From: Megalonaias nervosa
Lineage: Eukaryota > Mollusca > Bivalvia > Unionida > Unionidae
DNA: 64,000 nucleotides
Assembly: GCA_016617855.1 (NCBI GenBank)
Contig: JAECUM010003309.1
Coordinates: 1-64,000, forward strand
Direction of reading: 5' to 3'
In this document: piece after piece, positions 12,028 through 22,446 of the stretch
Numbering within the stretch: the stretch's first letter is position 1
Layout of the letters: each line of letters opens with the position of its first letter
Translations under genes and position numbers: made by a program
The notes under the pieces: generated by a model
Database searches by the model: none
What the model was told of the DNA's origin: nothing
Seen by the model: only the letters and a program-made list of their open reading frames with translations

Positions 12028-12656
12028 TGTTGTATTTCTTGTCCTAAACTATCTCAAGTGTTGCTTTCAAGACTTTATTCCTAAGAGTGACTCATATAGG
12101 CAATCCACACAGCGGGTCCCTAACAGCGCATGCGTATATATATTGGAGAAAGATGTACACATGGCCTCAGGTCACAATTAATAGTTCCGGTTCAGTAACC
12201 ACGAATGTAGTCCCAGTCTATTTTTAGATCATTTTTTCCTGTCTCCGTTTGGTGGTGATACAAGAGTTAGATTTAGGCATTCTTGGTAAGGATTTAAAGG
12301 CAATTGTTTATTCTTTAGAATATAAGCTTATGGTGTGGTTGTCTGTGTGTATTTCGGCGACAGTGCACAGTGAGTAATAAGGCCTTGGTGATGATCCGGA
12401 AGTGAAATCTGTGTTCCAGTGCATGGTGTTTTGTTTACAATTCAGCCTCTCAAAAATATGCAGGTCAACCCTTGACAAGAACTTCACCGTAAAGTCATCT
12501 TTGAAGGTATTTTAGATTAACATATGATTTGTATTGATTGTCACACAGTGGAAAGTTCAGTACTGAGAAACAAATGTAGAGAATATATATAGTAAAATTA
12601 ATTGTGCTCTATGGCCACATGATGTAGATTGTATAGTCCATTTCAATAATACAACA
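12028..12656 (-). repeat. LTR, 5' copy, split by an insertion
   Basis: The same LTR as at 8331, but interrupted at 12164-12616 by 453 bp of unrelated sequence. The LTR phrase gtacacatgatgtag is continuous in the left copy and split here, with acatg present on both sides (12159-12163 and 12617-12621). Confidence 0.88.
12164..12616. mobile_element. 453-bp insertion inside the LTR
   Basis: It is flanked by a 5-bp duplication of the target (acatg) and begins gcctcagg and ends ctatggcc. The ends are at most weakly inverted. No coding frame. It is probably a non-autonomous transposon that entered after the LTR element; family unknown. Confidence 0.65.
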
Positions 12657-13335
12657 AGAGCCTCATTCGCGCCAAGTAAATTATTCATCTGTTGGTAAAT
12701 GTAACCTACCACCTTCCCCTATCCCTCAGATTCTGATAATGTGCATCGTGAAAGGTAGTGAATTAGGAAATCTGTATTAATATCTTGCAATTATTCAAAA
12801 CTTTAGCTTATTCTGTTATGATTCTCATATTAATCATAATTGGATTTAATGCAGTTTTAGACCAGGGCCGCTGACTGTGTAGGACAACAAGGAGAAAATT
12901 CCGGAGGTCCACAACGGACAGGGAGACCACCACCTTCAGTTTGTAATTCATAGAGGCCTACTGGAGAATTTTTCCAAGGGCCCACAAATCCTGTCCGGGG
13001 TCCTGGCTCAGACAAAGGAATAATTTACGCGCTAGTGTTCATGTACACTATACTGTGTATAAATTTGCCAGAATGGAGAAAGGGAGATAACACAGTGTGC
13101 CATATGCAACAGCGGGCGTGGTTCTGTTAAATGTTTACTGGTTCTGTTAAATGTTTACTTACTGTTGATTCATACCCACGTTACACAAAATGCGAAAATT
13201 ATGTACATATTTCTTAGAAAAGTTACTGAAATGTTCATTTGGTCCAAATTTCTTGCTACGTCCAATTATGGACTCCATTTTAGAAATTGATTAGTATATC
13301 TGTACTGAAATATTTGATTTACAGCTGATGTGAGC
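12657..13335. other. Host non-coding stretch
   Basis: No gene seen. A 16-bp phrase (gttctgttaaatgtttact) is directly duplicated at about 13121-13159. Confidence 0.7.
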
Positions 13336-13816
13336 AAATGCTTAACAGCACTGTACATACAGAACTAGACTCGGGCCATCAGTGTCTCTAATGGGTCACC
13401 AAATGAATGCATCACGGCACTGTACATACACACAGGGACTCGGGCCATCAGTGTCTCTAATGGGTCACCAAATGAATGCATCACGGCACTGTACATACAC
13501 ACAGGGACTCGGGCCATCAGTGTCTCTAATGGGTCACCAAATGAATGCATCACGGCACTGTACATACACACAGGGACTCGGGCCATCAACGTCTCTAATG
13601 GGTCACCAAATGAATGCATCACGGCACTGTACATACACACAGGGACTCGGGCCATCAGTGTCTCTAATGGGTCACCAAATGAATGCATCACGGCACTGTA
13701 CATACACACAGGGACTCGGGCCATCAGTGTCTCTAATGGGTCACCAAATGAATGCATCACGGCACTGTACATACACACAGGGACTCGGGCCATCAACGTC
13801 TCTAATGTGTCACCAG
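13336..13816. repeat. 69-bp minisatellite, six full units plus partial ends
   Basis: Units start at 13377 and every 69 bp to 13791; the edges are degenerate. Units are almost identical except for cagtg versus caacg near the start, in the order A A A B A A B, which suggests that a three-unit block was duplicated. Because 69 is divisible by three, long frames stay open on both strands (143 and 157 codons). These are artefacts of the repeat length, not genes. Confidence 0.97.
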
Positions 13817-15146
13817 GTTCCTAGCCTGAGACGGCAAATGGCTAATGCAACCTAGTGTCTCGTTGGAATTTTGTTAGTTTTTTGTTGTTGAATTTTCATG
13901 TGAGGAAGAAAATGAAAATAAAAATTACAAATAACACTGATACTAATTCTCTATTAAAGGTACAAACAATAAAATATTCAATGATTTTTTTTAAAAGAGA
14001 CTGCTTGCAATGTTTTGATTAAGGTATTCAGTTCAATTCCTTTTACAACTAATAGCTTTTAAACTGAACCACTACCCCAACCCCTCTATGATAGAGTCAA
14101 TACCCGACAGTGAAGGGCTATTTTGAATGTTTTGCTTGACAATACGGCTCCAACAAACAATACGTAGTCTAGGAATGAATGAAGTCCACAGTTATCATAA
14201 TAGTTTGGCATGCCTCTCATTACCTATCTCAATTGTAAGATATTTACATCAGTAGCCGACGTACAGAAAAACGTAAACCAAATTTAGTAGACCGTTCATT
14301 TGAAGCCTATATTTTGCGTCTGAGATCCGCTGTTAGTCTGTCCCAGGCAGATATCAAACAAGTGAATACATTTTCAAGCCAAACTATGTAATTATAACCC
14401 AAGTTACAGTATGTGAGAATATATAAAACCAAAGTTCAAGGTTATTAACCTAAAGACGTCTACCTTAATTAAAAAGGTGACGTTGCGTGGGAGGGGAAAT
14501 CATTGTCAAAATACAAAACTGCCCAGCGAGACTTAACAGTAATATAGCTGCATTTAAATCACGTTGTCAGAACATGGCTAGAACGCGGTAATACAGTGTT
14601 AAATTGATATTTGAAGACCTACTAAAAGAAAGCATGATATGCTCCAGCTTTATCGTGCATGACTTAGTTTGCGCCATGCGAGTCATCGAGTTGGCAATTA
14701 CGCCATTGCAGACGTCATGGGAATCTACCATTTTGTTGTCATATTCTGCCTAAGCAGAGCTGGCCATCCTTGTTTGGCCACCCAGTGATGGCAATCATTG
14801 TTCGGCCACCCAGTGATGGCCATGCTTGTTTGGTCACCCAACGCACAAATAATTTACATTTTCCTACAAACAGCTTCCTTCACAATATATGGCTTTTGTT
14901 CATTCCGCAATGTCTTTTTTTTTCTTCAGTGTAGTCAATTTCATATCTGGAATATGTCCAAAGTATATTTTTTGAATTCTCATCGTAGCCTTCTTGCTTA
15001 TTTGACCCAAATCCCTTGTCGCATGGAACAGTCTATTATGGATCAATAGCTTTATTTTTCCCCAGCAAAACAAGTTACTTAGACTGACATCCGACGTTAA
15101 ATAATGCTATTTGTATCTCGAAGACGTATTGCAGCTGACATGTAAT
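13817..15146. other. Host non-coding stretch, left flank of Element A
   Basis: AT-rich unique sequence without a supported gene. At about 14755-14845 a roughly 32-bp phrase (tttggccacccagtgatggc) is repeated two to three times with changes. Confidence 0.7.
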
Positions 15147-15151
15147 ACAGT

Positions 15152-15398
15152 AGCAGCAGAGAGGGTGAACCCTACAACTTTGTAGAGACCTTATTTTTGA
15201 AAATTAAGGGTTCCTACGAAGGCTGAAAAAAAAAATTTTTTTTGTCTTAATAATGAAAACTTCTTTAATTGACCAGATTTTTTCACAATCTGGTCACTAC
15301 GCGTATGTCGCTCACCCTCTCTGCTGCTATAAATTAAACAGCCATATAGATATTATCAATAACGAGTATTGGAGAACCACACTCAGCTAAATTAGCTC
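15152..15398 (+). repeat. Element A left terminal inverted repeat
   Basis: Reverse complement of 30520-30765. The outer 178 bp is itself bounded by inverted copies of the tip (15152-15168 and about 15312-15329, agcagcagagagggtga). Within it a 9-bp stem GACCAGATT/AATCTGGTC with a 7-nt loop lies at 15271-15295. The inner part includes a start-less copy of the first codons of the gene that begins in the right TIR (ACG at about 15362 instead of ATG). Confidence 0.95.
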
Positions 15399-15415
15399 TA
15401 CTGCTGCTATGATTT

Positions 15416-16077
15416 TTATCCAAAAATTATATCAAGTCCGTTGCGATACCTTGACCTAGGATCATGTAAATTTATTGTTACAAAACCAAAGGGAGCAGCT
15501 TGTGCTTTTGAAAAGAAATTTTTAAATTTATTCATGTCCATGTCGCCTGAACACCAAGTATAATAAATATTCTGCAGCGTATGATTATCTACTCCGTTGA
15601 ACACAACTAAAATGTTACAGTTGTCTCTGATTACTTTTGGAATTTGTGTATATCTCTGTGTAACATAAATCACGTCTGTATTTTTATGTCTACCTCGAGA
15701 AAATATTCTAGCTGGATTTGATTGTTTGTCAGCATAACATCATCATACACTACTAAATTATTAATGAATCCATCCAGATCATCTACGGATGGAGCTTCAT
15801 CAATATCAGTAATAAAGTCTATGACATTGTCTTCATGTAACGATTTTGCGTTTTCATTAAAATCTTTAAGTACTTCGTAACATCGCTGATCATCTACAGA
15901 TGGCGCTACTAAATATAATTTATCCCACTTCAGCCATCGCATTATTAGATTAAGCAATAATTGCGTCTTCCCACTTCCAGATGGGCCTATTATAATCATT
16001 CTGATAGAATTCGGAAGCGCTGGATGGTGTTTTACTGGTTCTTGTTTTCGTGTCGCAGAAAAGTCAATTATATCCAT
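15416..16077 (-). pseudogene. FtsK/A32-like genome packaging ATPase (frameshifted)
   Basis: The P-loop ATPase that pumps viral DNA into capsids in Polintons, adintoviruses and NCLDV relatives. The N-terminal part (16077-15670, start MDIIDFSATRK) has an intact Walker A, IIIGPSGSGKTQLLLNLI, and a Walker B-like LVVYDDVM. The C-terminal part is in another frame (15673-15416) and has IYVTQRYTQIPKVIR, the conserved segment after Walker B, and ends DPRSRYRNGLDIIFG. The two parts meet around 15673-15710, so one small indel breaks the gene. It is divergent from the PLA2 gene with only 12 bp between start codons, a shared AT-rich promoter space. Confidence 0.9.
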
Positions 16078-16089
16078 ATAATTAATAAT

Positions 16090-16605
16090 ATGAGTCTATA
16101 TTGCATTCGATGCAGAGCACCTATCGATACTACTGAATTAACGACAGTAACAACAAAAAATAAAAGACGTGCACTTACAGGCAAGTGTGTGAAATGTGGT
16201 ACCAAGAAATATAAATTTGTCTCCATGACTAAGTCAGGAACAAAGACAGGTGGTGATATAGCCGCTTTATTAGGAAAATTACCAGGAACTCCATGGGCTA
16301 AATATCCCGGTGAGAAACATTTTCCCGGATATAATTATTGTGGCCCAGGAACTCGTCTCGATATCCGACTTGATGATCAAGATCAACCAAGACCCGGAGA
16401 GTATCCAGTAAATAAGATTGATCAAGCATGTCACGTTCATGATGTCGCGTATAAAAGTAAGGATTTGCAACACCGACATCTCGCAGATATAAAATTGATT
16501 CACGCGTTAAATTCTATACCTAATAAATCTCTCAGAGAAAAATTAGCTAGTTTTCTAGTAAAAACTGCTATGAAAGGTAAACTGGTGCTAGGGGCTGGCA
16601 ATTAA
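16090..16605 (+). CDS. Zinc-ribbon plus phospholipase A2 protein
   Basis: 171 residues. The start at 16090 is chosen because the upstream open frame is antisense to the ATPase and the sequence before ATG is AT-rich as at its neighbours. Residues 1-45 hold two CX2C pairs (YCIRC and CVKC), resembling the small viral zinc ribbon DUF5679. Residues about 75-120 hold an sPLA2-like core: YCGPGT as calcium loop and QACHVHDVAY with the catalytic His-Asp pair. PLA2 domains of this type are used by parvovirus capsids to breach endosomes, and similar domains occur in some adintovirus-like genomes. A virion or entry role is inferred. The ORF is intact. No signal peptide is visible, which argues against a secreted venom-type PLA2. 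Confidence 0.88.
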   Translation: MSLYCIRCRAPIDTTELTTVTTKNKRRALTGKCVKCGTKKYKFVSMTKSGTKTGGDIAALLGKLPGTPWAKYPGEKHFPGYNYCGPGTRLDIRLDDQDQPRPGEYPVNKIDQACHVHDVAYKSKDLQHRHLADIKLIHALNSIPNKSLREKLASFLVKTAMKGKLVLGAGN

Positions 16606-16621
16606 TTATATAACTATCATA

Positions 16622-17601
16622 ATGGAATCTGTTTATTATTCCCCGGGAGGATTCTGGAGAGGTAAGGCAGCGATTAGTAAACTCGCCGAAGCAGCAAAAG
16701 TTTCACGTGATGTCGCTGCATCATGGTTAGCACGACAGGCAATATGGCAAATCTTCCTAAGTCCACCTAAAAGAATTCATTACGCGCATTTTGATGTTAG
16801 TGTCCCTAATGAAGTTCATCAAGCATATATTTTGTTTTTACCACACGATACTATTAAAACACATGGACGAAAATCACGCACGTACAAATACGCGTTAACT
16901 GCTGTTGACGTTGCGAGTAGATATAAAGAAGCGGAGCCGCTATCAACAAAAACAGCATCTGAAGTTGCATCTGCGTTTGAGCGCATTTATCAACGTGGCG
17001 GTCTACGATGGCCACGGTTATTACAAGTTGATCCTGGGAAAGAATTTCTTGGAGTAGTATCATCGTTGATGAAGAAACGTAACGTTAAAATCAGACGAGG
17101 ACATACTGAAATTCATCGTGATCAGGCAATCGTTGAACGATTTAATAGAACTCTTGCCGAGCGGTTATTCGGATATCAATATGCAAAGGAAATATCTACT
17201 GACTTCAAAGATAGATCTCGTGAATGGGTTGCAAGATTACCGGGTGTGATAGCTGCGTTGAATAATGAAATTACTCGTGCAACTTCCATGAAACCTTCTA
17301 ATGCGATCAAAAAAAATATATACCCAATGGCTACGGACGACATGAATCTTTCTCTCAACCAGTATTAGGTAATGTTACAGTTAGATATTTATATGAACCT
17401 GGCGAACTTGAAGGCGGTAAAAAAAGAGCAACCGATCCTATCTGGAGCGTGACTACACATAAAATTTCTAGCGTGGTTAGATCCACTGGAAGACCTGCCA
17501 TATACAGACTAGATTCTGCTGCCCCTCAGCGTGGATTTGTACGTGAACAATTACAAGTAATTCCTGAGGATACGCAATTACCACCAAGCTCAATTTTGTA
17601 A
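16622..17601 (+). pseudogene. Retroviral-type (DDE) integrase, frameshifted and lacking the first Asp
   Basis: The enzyme that inserts the element, leaving the short target duplication. The start at 16622 is followed by a helical N-terminal region (AISKLAEAAKVSRDVAASWL) and the core: TAVDVASRYKEAEPL, then LLQVDPGKEF (second catalytic Asp) and AIVERFNRTL (catalytic Glu). Where the family has its first catalytic Asp, this copy reads HQAYILF, with Tyr in place of Asp (codon TAT, one change from GAT). The main frame stops at 17368, but a chromo/SH3-like C-terminal tail continues in another frame to 17601 (GNVTVRYLYEPGELEGGKK ... TQLPPSSIL). The shift is probably at the A8 run near 17309. Both lesions would inactivate it. 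Confidence 0.9.
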
Positions 17602-20600
17602 ACGTCCAGAGCCTCGACGTCGATTACACTCAAGACAAGTCAGCATTACATTTTCACGTGTATGACCAAGATCACTATTAATTCTGTCTACGGTAAATTG
17701 TCTTGGATTATTATTCGAATACTGCCATGACATATTACAATTGCAACTTGCGCAATTATTATTCTGTAGTTGTTTTAGTTTTATAATAAATTCAACATCA
17801 ATATCAAAATCACGATTATTTTTTTTGTCACACTGCTTATAACCAGATAGGTTTTTTCTTATTACGTCATTATTAACAGTTTGATCAGTATTTTCTATAA
17901 AATTCATAATAACCCTATGTAGTTGAGATATTCTCCTGACTCGAGATACGGCGAGATATACTAAATTTGACCACTCGATCCGATCATCTACAATCCAGAT
18001 TTTAGTATCAGTTATAGTTAATCCCTGTGACGAGTGAATCGTTATAGCGTATCCTAACGTCCACGGTGATTTATTCATACTCAGCGCATTCTCAACGACA
18101 TTAATATCGACTAAAATAATATCATTCAGTACAAGATTTTGTACTCGGATATTTTCAGCGTCTCCACCTGGTATTTCAACTTCAATATTCTGTCGTCGAG
18201 CATCTGCTGGGCGATAGCACAAAGGTACAGGTAACGTTGGAAACTTTTCTTTATGTAACGTAAATAATTTCTTTTGCAGTTCATCACGAACTATCCTTCT
18301 ACTCGCGACTATCAAATCAGCGGGATTCCATAAAATCCAAAAATCATTCATAGTTGTCTCTGGAATTACTTTACGCATTATCTCACATTGTATTTTATCT
18401 GGTTGTAGTCTGATTAATCTTTTAAATTCCTTCAGCGGTTCATCAATAGCTCTATGGTCATCATTTATTTCTTCATAATAATTTACGTTATTCTTTAGCC
18501 ATTCATGTGGAGACTCTCCAACAAAAGGTGGTGGTTGACCATGATCGCCGCACATAATCACAGCAGTATTCTTCAATAACAACCATTCAAGAAATGTTTT
18601 TAGTGTTTCTAACGACACCGTGCATATCTCGTCCCATATAATATATTTAGGTATATATTTTTCACCCATCCGCGATGGAGTCCACGTGTCTCCGCACCAT
18701 CTAAATAAACTGTGATATGTACATGATTTTACTCCTCGTTGCTTTATTTCTCTAGCAAGTTTATGTGTAGGTGTTAAAACAATCATATCTGATGTATTAT
18801 TTATAAATAAATTAATTACACGAGTTGTTTTACCTGACCCTCCACACCCATTAAGATAAACGGTCTTATACCTAGATACAGGATCGTACACAGATGGTGC
18901 AGATGACTTTGATGTTTGATTATTATTTCTGTAATATGTCTCCATAATTTCAACATCTGCAGATTCAGAATAACTAAATATATTTTCTTGTTTTATTCTC
19001 CATGTCCCCCATTCACCATTACCGAGGTTTAATAAATCTTTATATTTTTTATGTACATAAAATGAATCCGTAGCGACTCTGACAGCGTGACGAGGAAATT
19101 TATTTATCATCGATAGTAGGTTTATCGAAACATAAGCTAACATCGAAGATCTTAAATGAGTAAACTGCGGTGACTCGCCATCAAGGTAGCTCACAATGGT
19201 ACCTAGTTTCGTTCCATCTGATAAATAAGCATTACATCTGTTTATAAACATATTTTTCTCAGTTGTATCAGCGATTATAAAATCTAGTTCAGCGTCGTCC
19301 ATAATCAATCTTGTACACGCTCGTTTATAATCGTATGAACCACCTTGAGTAAATTTACCGATTATCTTTCTACCGAGATCTTTTGTAAATTTCTCATCGT
19401 ATTCGTTTCTGCATTTATTTATTTTAATAATATGATCTTCATCAATATCAGAGAATTCTTTTCTGGTATCATCGATATTAAATCTGTTCGGTTCTGGTAA
19501 CCAAACTTGTTTCTGTGAATTATACGATATAATCGCTTCAGTTACTCTCAACGATATTAAAAATCCAGCATCAAGCATATATCGCAATAGTACTATTGGA
19601 ACCCAATATTTTTTCTGAAAAATGTCTTCCAAACCAAGCATAAGTAATCGGATGGAGATTTTCTGCAAATTCGAATAATTCTACATGAGCAAATCCAGTT
19701 AAGTCAAAATCTGGTAAATGTCCGTTTATCGCAACCCTGGTCATGTCATGTGTAGGATGTCCGAATCTCTTAAAGTATTTAGAACATACTCCATATCCAA
19801 GAAAACTCCCAGGATAACACGCTACCATATCAACCGAGATAACATCACTATGGTTGTATTTGGTGTTCCATAACCCACCGTGACCATATTCTAAACAGCT
19901 TTTCTTGACATCTTCAAGGAATTCTGATCGTGTCGTTTTCCATGAATTTTTCTCCTGAGCGAAATGGGCAGCAACCGATGGTATGGTAAAGCAGTTATTC
20001 AGTAATTGTCCAGCTATGACATCATCAGAGGTATATTTCAATGCAAGATGTTCCATTTCTTCATGAAGAAATTCTGTACGATAAATATCACCGTTAGGCC
20101 GTACAAACTGATCGTAATGATCATATTCCGAACTCTGAAATAACCAAACAGACACAGGGTCGCTTTTGCTGATATTTTTAATAAAATCAAATATATCACC
20201 ATCATAAAACTTAACTTTTCTATCTCGTGGAAATATCGTTACAGCATTAGTCCATGCATGTGCATTATGATCAACGATTGTTATAGGGTTTCCATTTTTT
20301 ATATATTTTGGTTCGTATAATATCTCTCCGGTTAGTGTTTTTACTGTTATTGGAAATCTTAATAACTTTTCTAGTTCAGCAACATCCTTAATAGATGCAC
20401 CAGCATCTTTAACGACTCTGCCCATGTGTTTATTTTTTTATGTCTTAAATCTGTTAAGCCATTACCACATATCGCATTTGTAAAATGTTCTGTAACTCGT
20501 TCAGCTACGCAGTTTATTCTTGATATTTTCATCGGTTTGAGATCCGCAATATTAGGTTTATCATTCAGCGGAAATATTCCATATACAACTGCAGTTGCTG

Positions 20601-21030
20601 GATAACTTTGTATATAGTAAGGTTTATCAATGCCAGTAAGTATTCCGGGCTTAGATTTATTACTCAAAAGAGCAATATTACCCTCGGACTGCACACGGAC
20701 TGGATCACGCTTATCACGAATAATCCAAATATCTTCTTCCGTATTTACAATAAATTTTATTAAAATAAAATATTTTTGATTATCAAGGTGATTAATAATT
20801 ACTTTTCCTCGTTTGTCATTCATCATATTAGTAACATTTCCAACTCTGAATGTTGACCATACATGAACTGCACCATCGTCACGAAATTCCTTTTTTGCTT
20901 CACGAATACGTTCGGTTACATCCTCATCCGTTAATGCCAGATCTTGCATCGAAATACTAAGTTTATATTCTGATAGTCTGTCAAGATCGAATCTGGTTGC
21001 GTAGGGTTCAATCGCGGATAATTCTTCCAT
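17590..21030 (-). pseudogene. Family B DNA polymerase fused to SF1 helicase and HNH domain
   Basis: About 1,147 codons in three frames (21030-20371, 20425-19571, 19668-17590); the breaks lie near T/A homopolymers at about 20437 and 19605. The middle part has the polymerase motif A-like VDMVACYPGSFLGYG. The last part has a motif C-like RVATDSFYV, where the usual first Asp position is Ala. Downstream in the same frame is an SF1 helicase: Walker A GCGGSGKTTRVI, Walker B IIWDEICTV, GDHGQPPP (motif III) and YAITIHSSQGLTI (late SF1 motif), as in Pif1/RecD-like enzymes. The C-terminus is an HNH-like zinc module (CASCNCNMSW ... TVDRINSDLGHTRENVMLTC ... CNRRRG). It replicates the element and unwinds DNA. 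The single-polypeptide Pol-helicase-HNH arrangement is unusual for Polintons. Confidence 0.85.
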
Positions 21031-21080
21031 ATTATAATTAAGGCAAGTATATATTTAACTGAACATTAATCTTTTTGTAT

Positions 21081-21329
21081 ATGATTCAACCAAATCATTG
21101 CCACTGGCTAAAAATCGGTTATACGTCTCCGTGTAACAGATCATGCGTGAATGAATACTGTAGTTATCATATGCAATGTGTCAGAAATGGAAGTACAGGA
21201 CCAAAACCGTGTATCGTGTGTAGTGCTGGGGTGCGAGGAAAAACTCAATTATGCGCGCAATGCGGTGGTAAAAAGTACAGAGAGTTAAAACGATATTACG
21301 ATAAAAAAATAACGCTGACTCTCCTATAA
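21081..21329 (+). CDS. Small Cys-rich, probable zinc-binding protein
   Basis: About 82 residues from the ATG at 21081 (the frame is open slightly upstream, but only from a TTG). It contains CNRSCVNEYCSYH, then PCIVCSAGVRGKTQLCAQCG, which suggests two zinc sites. It lies divergent from the polymerase gene, with 50 bp between the starts. No enzyme motif is seen; a nucleic-acid-binding or regulatory role is inferred. An open tail of polar residues follows out of frame (EDYLARFSKNNDLNK, about 21340-21383), so the original protein may have been longer. Confidence 0.7.
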   Translation: MIQPNHCHWLKIGYTSPCNRSCVNEYCSYHMQCVRNGSTGPKPCIVCSAGVRGKTQLCAQCGGKKYRELKRYYDKKITLTLL

Positions 21330-21398
21330 AAACCGAAGAAGATTATTTGGCTAGATTTTCAAAAAACAATGATTTAAACAAATAAATATTATATATAA

Positions 21399-21902
21399 AT
21401 GGAACAAAATGAGTTTGTGTCACATCCAATCCTTACTAATTACGAAGCATCTCGAGAAGGTGTGATTAGAAACTGCAGATTGAAAAAACCAGTAGGTAGT
21501 GTTACCAATACTGGTTATCTTAGATTTACTGTTAATGGCAAGAAAAAAAATTATTTATCTCATATATTTACCTACGAGTGTTTTTTTGGAATAATCAAGG
21601 ATGGGTATGTGGTTGACCACATCAACGGCGATAAGCTTGATAATTCGATTTCTAATTTACGAGTTACTACACAGAGTCAAAATTGTAAATCCGGAAACAC
21701 AGGAAGGTGTAAATTATACAGAAAGAGAGCTATTAAATCTATAAATACAGAAACAGACCAAGAAATAACTTTCCCATCAATGAATGCGGCTGCCAAATAT
21801 TTTGACATAGCACCACAATCGGTACAATACATGGCAGAAAATATACAGAAATCTTCCCTTTCCAAAAGATTTACACAAAAAATAAATTTTCAATACGTTT
21901 AG
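21399..21902 (+). CDS. NUMOD4/HNH-type homing endonuclease-like protein
   Basis: 167 residues, intact. The N-terminus resembles NUMOD4 (HPILTNYEASREGVIRN ... GYLRFTVNGKKKNYLSH). The centre has the HNH core VVDHINGDKLDNSISNLRVT with the expected D-H and N residues. The C-terminus (FPSMNAAAKYFDIAPQSVQY) looks like a NUMOD1 helix-turn-helix DNA-binding repeat. Such genes are common free-riders in phages and giant viruses; here it is a stand-alone gene with its own AT-rich leader. It may be a selfish insertion or take part in element replication. Recognition site unknown. Confidence 0.88.
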   Translation: MEQNEFVSHPILTNYEASREGVIRNCRLKKPVGSVTNTGYLRFTVNGKKKNYLSHIFTYECFFGIIKDGYVVDHINGDKLDNSISNLRVTTQSQNCKSGNTGRCKLYRKRAIKSINTETDQEITFPSMNAAAKYFDIAPQSVQYMAENIQKSSLSKRFTQKINFQYV

Positions 21903-21953
21903 TCTACCGTATTTTTAATGTTACCAAATGATTACTTGATACCTACTGAAACG

Positions 21954-22301
21954 TTAATTTTCCCAAGGGTTTTGTTTAGCCATAATTACAGTCCCTGATT
22001 CTGTCAGGGGTCCACCTTCATCGTCGCTGCTCTCAGCATTGACAGAATCAGATAGCATAATCTTTCTTAATTGCATTACACGATTATCCACAATCTTTTT
22101 TCTTTCGTACTCGTGAGACAGTTCGGATTTAATATTTTCGATAGAACGTGCAAGAGGTGCAAATAGCTTTACCTGATTGTCGTTTACCATAGTTAGTGAT
22201 TCAAGCATGGATTGATAAATTAATTTTATAAATCTGTAGTTTGAAGATAGTGTATATTTATTATCAAATTTTCTCTGTTGCAGTAATTCAAAATCGCACA
22301 T
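21954..22301 (-). CDS. Hypothetical helical protein of Element A
   Basis: 115 residues, not recognised. It is mostly charged and helical with likely coiled coil at residues 45-80 (SIENIKSELSHEYERKKIVD), then an acidic patch ESSDDEGG. The start is at 22301 (MCDFELLQQRKF). It is the first minus-strand gene left of the virion block and convergent with the HNH gene. No function is proposed. Confidence 0.6.
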   Translation of the reverse strand: MCDFELLQQRKFDNKYTLSSNYRFIKLIYQSMLESLTMVNDNQVKLFAPLARSIENIKSELSHEYERKKIVDNRVMQLRKIMLSDSVNAESSDDEGGPLTESGTVIMAKQNPWEN

Positions 22302-22446
22302 AATTTTCTGAGGGTCGAGATTATCAGATATTTTTTATTCCGTTATGTTTTAGTGTTTTAATAGCACAGATAATATCATTGATGTTTTCATGGTTCATTA
22401 TATATATATATTTTTTATATTTAATATAAAAATAAACAAAAATATA

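Larger units (their letters stand above)
8331..12656 (-). mobile_element. Degenerate Ty3/gypsy-type LTR retrotransposon
   Basis: Two direct LTRs (8331-8531 and 12028-12656) start TGTTGT and end ACAACA, the expected TG...CA ends. Coding is on the minus strand in the order gag, then RNase H, then integrase, which is the Ty3/gypsy order. Next to the right LTR the minus strand reads tggagtcagaagtggga, a plausible primer-binding site starting TGG; next to the left LTR it reads ctagggaaa, a short polypurine tract. Protease and the reverse transcriptase core are absent, and no matching target duplication was found (left atgac, right agagc). The copy is therefore dead and possibly recombinant. Confidence 0.9.

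Noticed and set aside
13365..13855. Long open frames on both strands across the 69-bp array
   Set aside because: The unit length is a multiple of three and lacks stops by chance; translation is a pure repeat of the satellite with no independent support.
15961..16089. N-terminal extension of the PLA2 frame
   Set aside because: It is antisense to the ATPase gene, whose conserved Walker A lies there; the ATG at 16090 follows the usual leader.
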